Assembly (NCBI GenBank): GCA_015501595.1
Contig: JADNRX010000450.1
Location: 1 to 41,873 of the forward strand
From: Hymenopellis radicata
Taxonomy: Eukaryota; Basidiomycota; Agaricomycetes; Agaricales; Physalacriaceae
Length of the DNA stretch: 41,873 nt
Direction: 5' to 3'
The notes under the pieces were generated by a model. The model had not been told where the DNA came from. It ran no database searches and saw only the letters and a program-made list of their open reading frames with translations. Below are positions 1 through 9,150 of the stretch, one piece after another (the first letter of the stretch is position 1; the number at the start of each line of letters is the position of its first letter). A program made the translations under genes and the position numbers.

Positions 1-435
1 GGCCAATCATTGGAGGAGCGGCCGAAGGAGTGTTTACTCGATTCCGGGTCACAAATCGTCTCTATGTCACTTAGGGCAGCTTTAGAATTAGGGATCCCTT
101 ACAACCCTAACATCCAGATAACGATGGAAAGCGCCGATCAGACCCGAACGACCACGGTCGGATTAGCACAGAACCTTCCGTTCACCTTCGAAGGGATTAC
201 ATACTATCTACAAGTACATATACTCAAAGCACCTGCTTATGAGGTACTACTAGGAAGACCCTTCGAAGTGGTATCCAACCTTATGACTTCGAACTCAGAA
301 GGCCATGTAGCAGCTACAATCACCGACCCCAGTAACGGAAGGAAGATTACGATGCCGACCTACACCAGAGGGGAAGTGCCCAGGTATCTCCGACCTGTTC
401 AACAAGAGGGTTTTCAGAGCCGCTCGAGGAATTGA
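1..435 (+). pseudogene. Retrotransposon aspartic protease domain (partial)
   Basis: The frame is open from the window edge to a stop at 433-435. The catalytic DSG motif lies near the start (LLDSGSQIVS) and is followed by the strand-rich pattern of a retropepsin, ending in a VLLGRPF block that matches the second half of the fold. In an intact element this domain cuts the Gag-Pol polyprotein. The stop after about 140 residues separates it from the RT part, which continues in other frames. The linker between 435 and about 620 has no convincing continuous frame. I see no start codon of its own; in the parent element it was part of a longer polyprotein. Confidence 0.8.
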
Positions 436-619
436 TCCCGGATCAAGGAGAGGTGGCTCTCTACATTACGGGTAATAGCAAAGTTGGGTACAAGATACAA
501 GAGACCTATGTACCTGGAGAACAAAGGACCAGTTTTACACAAAGTGACTTGACAAGTCTATACTTGAAGAAGTCGAATGAAGGGTTCAACGAGCAGTCAA
601 ACCACTTAGAAAAGAATTT

Positions 620-1576
620 ATGTACCGGGACCCCAAAGAACCTATATGGGTTCCCGCACCAAGAGATCACCCTATCGAATTACATGCGCGACGGAAGGTC
701 GAAGGCTTCCGTAAGGTGTTTAACATTCAAAAACCGTTAACACAAGAAGAAGCAGAGGATGGCCTAGTCTTAGATACTCCACAGTTGTTTCTATGGAGTA
801 ACCTAATGAACTACAAAGCGTGTTCAATCAGTTCACAGTATCTATGGCTGAAGGGTATATTAATAAACAACAAGAAGTGTTCCTTCAAGGACTTAAGAAA
901 ATGCACAAGCCTAAAGGATTATTCGAAATGCGTAAACCAGATGTCTACGATGCCTACGTGGCTAAGAAATACAAACCAGTAGCCTTAAAGACAAAACCGC
1001 ATCTCGGGACCCTACCGGATGAGTTTCGGATCATCCGTGACATACAAGGGGATCCTTTAGCCACGCTACCTAAACTGTCTATGCATCCTCCTGACTTTGT
1101 ACCTACAGGCAGGTACACAGCGGAAAGACGGGAGCAAGTGCAGAAATGATCATAAGGGAGATTTCTTATGGCCCGAGGAAAGAAAACTTGTAGACCACTT
1201 GATGTGCCTTCAGAATGAGGGTTTTGCATGGGATGAATCGGAAAAAGGGAAATTTCGTGAAGACTTCTTCCCACCGGTTGACATGCCTATCATTCCGCAT
1301 ACACCATGGGTGTTACGGAACATCCCAATCCCTCCGGGCATATACGAGGAAGTCTGTAAGATTATTAAGAACAAAATAGATACGGGAGTATATGAACCAT
1401 CTAACTCTTCATACAGATCAAGATGGTTTTGTGTACTTAAGAAAGATGGTAAGAAGTTAAGGCTAGTATATAGTTTAGAAACTTTGAACGCAGTAACTAT
1501 TGCGCACTCAGGTTTACCTCCGGCAACAGAAGAGTTGGCAGAAGCCTTCGCTGGCTTAGCCTGTGGGGAACTTTAG
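620..1576 (+). pseudogene. Retrotransposon pol: connector and N-terminal reverse transcriptase, three frame segments
   Basis: Coding runs in one frame from about 620 to 810, a second from 820 to about 1140 and a third from about 1140 to 1576. The middle segment carries the conserved connector with PPDFVPTGRYTAERR, and the third opens with a FLWPEERKL block and continues into RT domains 1-2 (IDTGVYEPSNSSYRSRW, KLRLVYSLETLNAV). The expected next motif, LYVGYDER, sits one base out of frame across position 1573, in a short T-run. Each join is therefore a single-base indel, consistent with slow decay of a silent copy. Confidence 0.8.
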
Positions 1577-1578
1577 AC

Positions 1579-2690
1579 TTGTATGTAGGGTATGATGAAC
1601 GACTGTTAGCAATCTCTTCACGAGATATGACTACGTTCTCCACACCCTATGGAGCCTTAAGACTTAGAACCTTACCCATGAGATGGACAAATTCAGTACC
1701 CATCTTTCATGAAGATGTAATGTACATTCTCAGAGACGAGATACCTGCGTATACTAGACCTTACATTGATGATGTACCAGTCAAAGGACCTAGTACTCGT
1801 TACGAGGACAAGGACGGAAACCCGGAAGTCCTTCCGGAGAATCCTAAAGTCAGACGATTCATTTGGGAACACCTTAACAATATGAATAGAATCATTCAAT
1901 GTATGAAATACGCCGGTGGCACATTCTCTGGTCTCAAAGCTATTATCTGCGCAGACGAGATAGTAGTAGTGGGACATGTCTGTTCGTACGCGGGACGGAA
2001 GCCTGCCGCTGATCGCGTTAAGGTTATTCAGGACTGGCCTGACTGTGAAAACTTAACTCATGTCAAGTCCTTCCTCGGAACCACGGGAATCTTCTGTGCC
2101 TTCATAAAAGACTATGCAGTCAAAGCATATGCCATGAATAGACTAAATAAAGGCGCAATACCCTTCCAGTGGGGACCAAAAGAAAAGGCTTCAATGCAGG
2201 CCTTGAAAGATGCTATCACAAACTGTCCAATGTTAAAGCCACTCCGTTACGATTGGGACTCACCTATAACATTATTAGTTGATACATCCTACCAGGCTAT
2301 TGGGTTCTATCTATCACAGAAGGATCCTGAAGATGAAAAGAAAACGAACTTCGCCAAGTTCATGTCTATTACTCTAAACGATACACAAGCAAGATACTCT
2401 CAAGCAAAAAGAGAACTGTTTGGCTTACATCGAGCGTTGGCTCACTGTAGGTATTATCTCTTAGGGTGTAGAAAGCTTCGTATAGAAGTAGACGCAAAGT
2501 CCCTAACAAATGCCAATCTACAAAGATGGGCAGAAGACATTTTAATGTATCATTTCACGTTGGTACATGTACCCGGAAAGGTTCATGGACCCGACAGTTT
2601 GAGTAGAAGACCTCCTTCAGAAAAGGACCCAATAATAGTCTACGACGAACCTGATGATACTTTAGAACTGGAGTACGAAGAGGACCCGAA
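1579..2690 (+). pseudogene. Retrotransposon reverse transcriptase (palm/thumb) plus RNase H
   Basis: This is the longest surviving piece of the element, about 370 codons. It starts with LYVGYDERLLA, followed by the RT YIDD box (PYIDDVPVKGP), the thumb, and then RNase H with LLVDTSYQAIGFYLSQ, an SQAKRELFGL acidic helix and DAKSLTNAN. A chromovirus-like hinge (VHVPGKVHGPDSLSRR) follows. The open frame formally runs on to 2949, but after about 2690 the sequence reads better as a minus-strand exon of a different element, so the residues beyond that point are accidental. Integrase and chromodomain are missing. Confidence 0.85.
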
Positions 2691-3058
2691 GCTGCCACAA
2701 GCAGATCGGCCAAGCGTTTGTCCCAAAACCCATGGGAGTCTTCGCCCTCTTCATCGTCACTGGGCATCTCGGAGACGCCTTCAGAGACACCTTCTGAAAC
2801 CAACTCGATGGTATCCTCGACGACCTCGACCTCCACACCTGCAACCTCCGACTCCGCCTCAGACTCAGACGGGTCAGGCTGCTTCTTCTTTCCACGACCA
2901 CCAGAGGCCTTTTTGCCTCCGCGTGAGCTCGAACGTGGACGCTTGGTAGGAGGCTTGGAAGACTTCCCGACAGTTTCGGCACGCTTGCGCTTGGGGAGAT
3001 CGCTGAGTGAGGGGGACGAGACGGAACGACGAGGATGACGGGGAGGCATTTCTGTCAT
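2690..3058 (-). pseudogene. 5' exon of a truncated gene, probable hAT transposase N-terminus
   Basis: The minus-strand frame begins at ATG 3058 (a second ATG, MPPRHPRR, lies 9 bases in). It gives a basic Ser/Arg/Lys-rich segment (KRKRAETVGKSSKPPTKRPR, then RGGKKASGGRGKKK), an acidic stretch (SEAESE, DDEEGED) and finally SHGFWDKRLADLLVAA before running into the gypsy remnant. The same order, a lysine-rich then acidic low-complexity leader before the structured part, is seen in the hAT transposase at 37568. The gene also lies divergently upstream of the same cargo family, as that transposase does. I infer it is the start of a related transposase. No DDE motif remains to prove it. Confidence 0.45.
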
Positions 3059-3085
3059 GTTGAAAATGGGTGATCAAAGCGACTA

Positions 3086-3135
3086 TAAGTATGATTAGAG
3101 TGAGTCGACTAAAGTAGAAAAATAGACCAACTTAC
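3086..3135 (-). other. Probable 5'-UTR intron of the 3058 gene
   Basis: Read on the minus strand, a GTAAGT donor at 3135 and a TTATAG acceptor at 3086 enclose 50 bases, normal for a mushroom intron. It lies 27 bases upstream of the start codon at 3058, so it would be spliced from the leader. Confidence 0.45.
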
Positions 3136-3929
3136 CAGGTTAAGCACCGAAAGAGCGCTATCGATGGCCAGGCAGAAGGATACAGCGGCCTGGAGAGATA
3201 TTACTGGATGATAAGAAGGAAATGAAATCGATTTACCAATGATTGAGACCGAGTATTCGTCTCCTGCGCCACAGAGACTGAATGCCACACTAGTGGGGAG
3301 AAAAACCATTGAAATCAGAATGAAACAGGTAAGAAAGACCCACCAAATCTCGGCGGCGCAATAAAATGCCACTATCGATGACCTGGGCGGTCTATGCATT
3401 CCCCATTCGAAGGCCCGCTGACAATCGCCAGCGAGGAGAAACTGGCAATCGCCAATCTCTAGTGAGCCGGGCACCCGAAATCCATCGATAAGTGTCGTCC
3501 TCAGCACCTAGCAGCTGGTCCACCGCACTTCGACATCCGTGTTTGCTGCTGGCAATCGCTTGACAGCGGAGAAATGGCAATCGCCATATTCCCATAAGGT
3601 CGCGGTCCGAGGTCGACAAGGCACTCCAGTTGGAGCAGACGATGTTGCTGGCAATCGCCAGAGCAACGAGACTGGCAATCGCCATGTCCAAGGAGGGAGT
3701 CGGTGGTGGGAAGGAAGACGAGGGCGCTTACAAGGCCCAAACAAGTGACTGGAGTCACGTGATGTGACCTGTAGCTGAAGCGGCGGGGACACTCAGAGTG
3801 GCCTCAAAGGTGGTATCGGAGCGAGATTCACACCAAGGAAGATCAGGACAAGTAGAATACAATTGTTATCATTTCGAGTCAAATTACTGATTTGTTACGG
3901 AATTGTACATAGATAAATGTAAGTAATGA

Positions 3930-4640
3930 TATCGTAGTGGGCGGGACATCGGGGCCGGAGGGCGGGAAACCCCAAATGACAGCAGAGTCTTTGAGCGAGC
4001 ATATTGAAGGCATTAATGACAAAACTGCACGATTATTCATTGTGAAATTAGCGAGATATGTATAAATTGGAGAAACTTACCTTGGAGATCGGTTAATGGT
4101 CGGGATGTCGGTGCCGGCGGGCGGGACACCTCAAACGACAGCGGAGTCTTCGAGCGAGTGTATTGAAGGCATTAATGACAAAACTGTACGGTTATTCATT
4201 GTGAAAATACCGCAATATGGATAAATTAGAGAAACTTACCTTTGAGGAAAGGCAAGATCGGTTAGTAGTCGGGATGTCGGGGAAGAAGGGCGGGACCACC
4301 CAGATGATGGCAGAGTCTTCGAGAGACTGTCTTGAAGGTTCGAACGCTAAGGACAACAGGTCAGTACGGTAGGAAATGAGAGAGATATGTATAAATTGGA
4401 GAAACTTACCTTAGAGATCGGTCAGTGGTCGGGACATCAGCATTGGAGGGCGGGACACCTCAAATGACAGCGGCGTCCTCAGAAGACTATCTTGAAGGTT
4501 CGAACGACAAAACTGCACAGTTATTCATTGTTAAATAACTGAGATATGGATAAATTAGAGAAACTTACCTTAGAGATTGGTCAGTGGCCGGGGCGTCAGC
4601 GGCGGAGGGCGGGACCACCCAAACGACGGTACAGTATTCA
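3930..4640 (-). repeat. Tandem units of about 160 bp, each with a minus-strand splice donor
   Basis: Four clear units share blocks such as GGGCGGGACACCTCAAA and AACGACAAAACTG and the end AGAAACTTACC. On the minus strand that end is GGTAAGTTTCT, a perfect intron donor. Donors lie at 4073-4081, 4232-4240, 4402-4410 and 4561-4569, spaced 159, 170 and 159 bases. Looser units continue to about 5090 (donors near 4895 and 5084). The unit has no long conserved reading frame. It looks like a repeated noncoding exon plus intron upstream of the minus-strand gene at 3058, but splicing is inferred only. Confidence 0.6.
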
Positions 4641-5339
4641 AGTGTACCTATCCACAGTTCGTATGCTGCAGGGGATCAAGCAGGACGGTCAGAATTGAGG
4701 GATAGACCAAGCAATTTATCGAACGCACCCAAATGTAAGTTCAAGATCAGGTAGCGACGGCGGGGGCGGCGGTTGTGGGCGGGCTTGCCCAAACGACAGC
4801 GGTGTCGTCAGGAGTATGTAGTAGTCGTGCATATACTACAAGAGACCGAGCGGTACGGTCAGAAATGAGTGCGATACGGACAAATGAACAGACCTACCTC
4901 AGAGCAAGATGAAAAGTTAGACGACGGGCGCAGCGACGGCGGCCAGGAGCGCCAAGACGGTAAAGGCAGTGATATAATGTATCTGGCAATCGCCAATGCG
5001 CGGTGAGCATCCAGCATGTCAGCGAGAGAGAGTCCCCGATGAGATCTATACAGATTTCGATTAGTAGCTAGATGATCAATAAAACTTACCAAAAAATTAA
5101 TAGATCAGGGAGGGAGTCGCGAAGCATGGCTGAGCCAGCGGCGCAGGCCGCTGCGACCTCCCGCCCCGCCGACCAAAATCCAAGATGTTGAGTACGCCAG
5201 ACGGACCAGGAAGGAAGAGCCGATGGCAATCGCCATACGACAGCGGATGGCAATCGCCAGCCCGCTCAGCGCCGGATCCAGAAAGAGAGTGTGGTGATGG
5301 AGGTGGTAGAGGATGAGGCGCGATAGCGCAAAACCCTGT

Positions 5340-5379
5340 TTTGGGAAGGTGAGTCATCATAATGACTCACCTTCCCAAA
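5340..5379. promoter_or_regulatory. Perfect 18-bp-arm hairpin in the divergent control region
   Basis: The arms 5340-5357 and 5362-5379 are exact reverse complements around the 4-base loop CATA. Each arm contains GGTGAGT, so both strands show a strong intron-donor consensus. It lies between the minus-strand leader gene and the plus-strand cargo gene. Confidence 0.6.
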
Positions 5380-5401
5380 GTGACTTGGTCGATTTGGGCT
5401 T

Positions 5402-5431
5402 GAAGGTGAGTAATCATCATTACTCATCTTC
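5402..5431. promoter_or_regulatory. Second hairpin with related arms
   Basis: GAAGGTGAGTAAT (5402-5414) pairs with ATTACTCATCTTC (5419-5431) around the loop CATC. The single DNA mismatch becomes a G-U pair in a transcript of the plus strand. The arm core GAAGGTGAGT is shared with the hairpin 23 bases upstream, so the two probably arose by duplication. Confidence 0.55.
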
Positions 5432-5890
5432 TGTGGCTGTGCTAGAATCGTCTAGATTCCAAGGCCACGGGTACCCCTCCTTCAGCAGAACGCCCAAGTG
5501 CCGTTTGCTACACACGGCGCCCAAATCCCGCTGTCGTCCTCAAGATCATCGACACTGGTGAGTGTTTTGTTTCCTCTCTCTTTCTTTCCCCTCTTTCCCT
5601 TTCTCTTGCGGCTTGGCGATTGCCATCCGCCGCTGCTTGGCGATTGCCATCAGCATTATTTTCATTGACGACCAGCAGGCCAGCAATGACGACGGCGCGA
5701 TTGGAGGCGGTTTGGCGATTGCCATCCGCTGCTGTCTTTGGCGATTGCCAGCAGCGCTGCGTGACGATTGTCAAGCGGATGGAACTTGTGTCGGCGGGGC
5801 ACAGCGCCTGATGAGCGCCTCTTGCGTCTCTTCTCTATCAGCGGGAGGAGCCTGCCAGATCGCTAACCGGATTTTTAGAGTCCAGTGAGC

Positions 5891-8123
5891 ATGCCTGCAC
5901 AGACGGTATGTATTTTTGAAGTCATTCAACTGCTGCGACTGCTAATTGCGCCACAGCCCCACCAGATTGCCTACCACAAGGACATCCTCGCTAATCCTGA
6001 CTGGGTCACAGCGAAAAAAAATCCAGGCCAACGTACGTTTCATTCTTGTCAAGTTTACTCTATACTAATAACAATCCAGCGTTTAGTATCCATGACGGGA
6101 AGTTTGGCGCCGTCCTGATGGAGTCGCCCTTCATCGTCACGACGCCAAATGCTACATGGATTCCAAACCCTTCACGCAGCCCGAATGAGATCCTGCAGCT
6201 TCGCGATGATTACTGGTATGGGCCTGAGGATCCTCTGCTCTGGCCACAGGAAGATGTACCAGAAGCGCCTTGGCTCCCTTGTCTCCTGCGCAATTTTCCC
6301 AAAGATGGCTCCCTAGACAATAAACTCGCTATTCTCTGGGATTCCCTGTCCCCTAGTCAGCAGTTCCACGAAGATGTCAGTTTTCGTCGCGGTTTTGGGT
6401 ACGCCGCATCTTTGTTCGGATAGGATCTGGAAGATTGCCTCTCCACTCTGAATTCCATGTTTGCTTCCTGCAATTATCCCCCCAGAACGATGCAGGCCGT
6501 CCACCGCCACACCACGACCATGTCGGTTCTCAGCCAGACTCTTCGACTGACGCCTCACTCCCTCGCTCGTTTCTCGGAGAGGATTTGCGCCTTTCAGCAC
6601 CTCGGTCGACAGTGTGTAGCTCTGAAAATGTTTATGACGCTGCTCTTCCCCACTGGTGAAGGCATATTTTCCCACCTCCAGAAGATGTGTTTCTGTGGGG
6701 ATTATGTAGGGTGTTTCACATTCGACGTGGCGCTGGGAAATCGCCTCGTGCAATGCGGAATTCCCGTCTGGTTGCTTCGTGACTTGGAACTGGTGGGCCA
6801 GTTTCGGGTTAATACCCTGCTTCCCATCACGTACGCGAAAGACGTGCTCGTCACCTCACTCCCCAAGCCGCCAATTCCTCCTTTTTGGGAGGGTCCTAGA
6901 CGGGGCTGCAGAAAATTACTGCCATCACTTCCGCAATTGAGCGCAATCAAGGCTCCTTTGCCAGTCCAGCTAATTATAGTCTCTCTAGTGCTGCTCGTCC
7001 CCAGGCAATTTTACCCGCTGCTTCCTCTTCTTCGCGCCCAACGGCCCGTCCTTCAACACGTGGCTCACCAAGTGAGTGGAATTGATTGAAGACCTCTTAA
7101 TTTCTAATGTATTTCTTTATAGCGAAGGTCATTGCGTATACGACGCACACATTGCTGCCTGCAATGGTGTCTACTTGGCTCCACGTCGCGAATGTAATCG
7201 ACGAGCAGGAGTACCTCCAGGACTGCATCAATAAACCCGCCGAGCGATACTTTGTCCCCCGCCCCGATCTCTTCACCAACGCTTCGCAGCCGAAAGTCGC
7301 CAGCTACATGGAAACCTGGCTTCGTTTGCGAGGAATCGTGCTGGGTTGTATGGGGGAGGGTGAACCGCAGGCTCTCTCCCACAGGGCATGGCAGCTTTGG
7401 CTGGATCGTGGAAAGTTAGAAATCGAGGTGACGCAGGGAGGGAAGACTGTGAAGAGGAAGAATAAGGAGAAAGACGAGGTGGATGTCTTGATTTCTGCAG
7501 CGAGGAAGCAAGGTCCGGTAGATTTGGCGCCTGAGGCGATGTGGAGGGACAGAAAGTTCGATTTCGATGGAATGCTTGGGCCGCACCATTCTCGCGAGAT
7601 TCTGTGGGAGTTGAACGAGCTCGGATTCCGGTTTGAAATGTGCATGTTGGATTCCACCTTGACCACTCTCGCCTCTCACCACGAACATTACAATCAGATT
7701 CGGCGTTGTTTCCCCATTGGCCACGCGCCTCTCGAATTGGCCAACTTGGGACAGGCGAATCAAGGCCTGGCGCATTCTGACTGGTTTTCGCGCGCCCCGT
7801 TTGTCTATGCTCTTCACCATGTGATGCGGTTTTGGAAGAACGATGTTGTTCACGCGGCCAGATGGTTAACCGATGAGCAGTACTTCAAGATCGATGAGAA
7901 GCGGGGATTATCACCGGCCGATTTCGAAGACTTTGAGCACAAGGTCATCAAGATCTACATCTCTTCATTCCTCACAGTCTACGGCCGGACTCCCCGCATT
8001 CCGATGATTCTTTCGCACCAGCCGCACACTAAGTGGAAGCAGCCGGTTTACCATAGGATGGCAGTTGGGCCGAACGGAGTCTGGATGCCAGAACGCGAGT
8101 CGGACAGTTTGTACAATTATTAG
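5891..8123 (+). pseudogene. Cargo gene copy 1: uncharacterised Agaricomycete-specific protein, four exons, two lesions
   Basis: Exons fit at 5891-5905, 5957-6032, 6080-7071 and 7123-8123, all with GT..AG introns of about 50 bases, giving roughly 695 codons from ATG 5891. I recognise the protein as a large mushroom-specific family of unknown function. Recognisable blocks are TWIPNPSRSPNEILQLRDDY, FRRGFGY, DYVGCFTFDVA followed by CGIPVWLLRDLE, PPIPPFWEGPRR, RYFVPRPDLFTNAS and REILWELNELGFRFEM. No catalytic motif, signal peptide or membrane helix is evident. Two lesions break it: an in-frame TAG at 6421-6423 and a one-base indel in the A-run near 6912, needed to join exon 3 to exon 4. Exon 4 is clean for over 330 residues. 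Apart from these lesions the frame is well kept, so inactivation looks fairly recent. It is homologous to the gene at 34071-36318. Confidence 0.75.
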
Positions 8124-8281
8124 TTTTCTTGTAGTTACAGTTTGGACGCATTTTTTGTATATCATATCAGCGCCATTGTACTTAGAATTGTATTTTTTTT
8201 ATTATATTGCCGGACTTTTTTTTTGTTGAGCAGTTTTTGAAGGGGTAGGGGACTTGGGACAATTAGGTTCCCTAATCTTAA
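8124..8281 (+). other. 3' flank of cargo gene 1
   Basis: AT-rich sequence with T-runs (8190-8199, 8216-8224) follows the stop codon at 8121-8123. It is a plausible 3' UTR and polyadenylation zone. No open frame is seen. Confidence 0.4.
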
Positions 8282-8372
8282 GCGAGCGTAGCCAAGCTGC
8301 TATAAGGTCAGTCTACATTTGGTCTGACTTGGGATTTGGAGAGGGCTCCTGTTCGAGCCCCGGCCATGCCTC
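8282..8372 (+). tRNA. tRNA-like sequence (class-II type, degenerate)
   Basis: An A-box-like TAGCCAAGCTGC lies at 8289-8300 and a B-box-like TGTTCGAGCCC at 8350-8360, 50 bases apart as in tRNAs with a long variable arm. A 7-bp stem AGGTCAG/CTGACTT lies between them, and a T-run follows near 8387. The acceptor and T-stem do not pair properly, so a working tRNA is unlikely. A tRNA relic or a tRNA-derived Pol III promoter fits better. Its place beside the hAT terminus matches the tRNA-like sequence of the second hAT element. Confidence 0.35.
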
Positions 8373-8389
8373 TCCTTGCGCAACATTTT

Positions 8390-8582
8390 TACTGGTAAAA
8401 TTTTGCGAGTCCTTAGTGTACTGACTCGCGTGAGTACTCACGCTCCCCTGGCTGATAATCAGACTCGCGACCAGACTCATGACTACGTGACTCGTGAGTC
8501 ACACGAGTCTGAACGCCGACGTGCTCGAAGCGAGTCGAGTCACCGGATGACTTGGTGACTTGGTGACTCGTTGAGGTCTCTA
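8390..8582 (+). repeat. hAT-type terminus with subterminal GAGTC repeats
   Basis: The block ends GACTCGTTGAGGTCTCTA at 8582 and is filled with ACTCG/CGAGT motifs. It matches, as reverse complement, the first 100 or more bases of the element starting at 20428. The terminal bases are the inverted repeat of TAGAGACCTCAACGAGTC. Clusters of short subterminal repeats are typical transposase-binding regions of hAT elements. Only this one end is present here. Confidence 0.7.
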
Positions 8583-9150
8583 TCCTGGAGATGACTCAGA
8601 GTCGTCTCCTTGCATATCCACGCTGACCTAGAGTCGAGCGCGGTGCCGAAATCGCCGACTTGAAGTTGAGCAACGCTGCCGTCGTCGCCGACTTACAGTC
8701 GAGCGACGGCGGTTGAGAGTAGTGGTGGCGGGAGATAGAGAGAGATACCCCGATCGCACACTTATGCATACATTCGGATCTCGGCCTGAGTCGCCAGATC
8801 TGATCAAATAGTTATATATCGCTCATTTGGGCCATGCAAGGGCCCGTTTGACTCAGAAAAAATTGTAAATTCATGCAAAATTTCACCAAATGTTCCAACC
8901 GGCAATCGCAACCATCGGCAACTGGTTGCTTGCTAATTGGTCCAAAATCGGTTGCAGTCTGGTTGGGTCCGCCAGTCCTACCCGATCCTACCAACCGGAC
9001 TTGTAAACTCTACACCCAATTGCCCGAGGGATTGCCTGTCCACTCGATCTTGCACAGCTCGCCCCCTTGAACACTCCGCTGGGGCCCGTCGGCGTCACAT
9101 TCCACCGGCCAATGTGGGGGCAATCAGAGTAGTAGCAGTGGTAGATGATA
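8583..9150. repeat. Old repeat sequence related to the interior of the 24.5-kb hAT-type element
   Basis: Around 8820-8880 a block with GCTCATTTGGGCC and CCCGTTTGACTCAGAAAAAATTGTAAATT resembles 25295-25350 and, inverted, 20615-20690. No open frame with protein character is seen. The rest is unexplained. Confidence 0.4.

Larger units (their letters stand above)
1..2690 (+). mobile_element. Ty3/gypsy retrotransposon pol fragment, decayed, truncated at both ends
   Basis: The stretch reads in order retroviral-type aspartic protease (LLDSGSQIVS), reverse transcriptase (YIDD catalytic box at 1762-1773) and RNase H (LLVDTSYQAIGFYLSQ). This is the order of Ty3/gypsy pol. Coding moves between frames several times (near 435, 810, 1140 and 1575), so it is a dead copy. 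It enters from outside the window on the left. On the right it stops after RNase H near 2690, before any integrase, LTR or polypurine tract. The abrupt right edge falls inside a minus-strand exon of another element, so the join is a deletion or rearrangement rather than a clean LTR insertion. Confidence 0.9.
3421..5760. repeat. Dispersed palindromic 12-mer TGGCAATCGCCA (about ten copies)
   Basis: The palindrome-like core TGGC-AATC-GCCA, read as TGGCGATTGCCA on the other strand, occurs near 3440, 3570, 3650, 3680, 4984, 5224, 5248, 5615, 5640, 5713 and 5740, with partial forms nearby. Copies come in pairs about 25-60 bases apart. Those left of 5300 all read TGGCAATCGCCA on the plus strand, and those right of 5600 all read TGGCGATTGCCA, so orientation flips across the divergent control region. 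This is too many and too ordered for chance. I do not know a named family for it; a protein-binding site or a small hairpin element is possible. Confidence 0.65.
2690..8582. mobile_element. Remnant of a cargo-carrying hAT-type element (locus 1)
   Basis: From right to left: a hAT-like terminus (GACTCGTTGAGGTCTCTA, ending at 8582), subterminal GAGTC-rich repeats (8390-8560), a tRNA-like sequence (8282-8372), a cargo gene with its 3' end toward the terminus (5891-8123), a divergent control region, and the truncated minus-strand leader exon at 3058. This mirrors the complete element at 33567-41012. The left end and most of the transposase are gone, cut off by the gypsy remnant at about 2690. The right flank TCCTGGAG (8583-8590) should be one copy of the target duplication; I could not find its partner in the window. 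Boundaries on the left are inferred. Confidence 0.5.

Noticed and set aside
2718..3038. Open plus-strand frame across the gypsy/hAT join
   Set aside because: It is the opposite strand of the basic/acidic leader exon and has no family character.
3930..4640. CRISPR-like array
   Set aside because: Units are about 160 bp and diverged, there is no repeat-spacer pattern, and the host is a fungus.
7416..7853. Minus-strand frame of about 145 residues
   Set aside because: It is the shadow of cargo copy 1 exon 4, which has clear homology to the second copy on the other strand.
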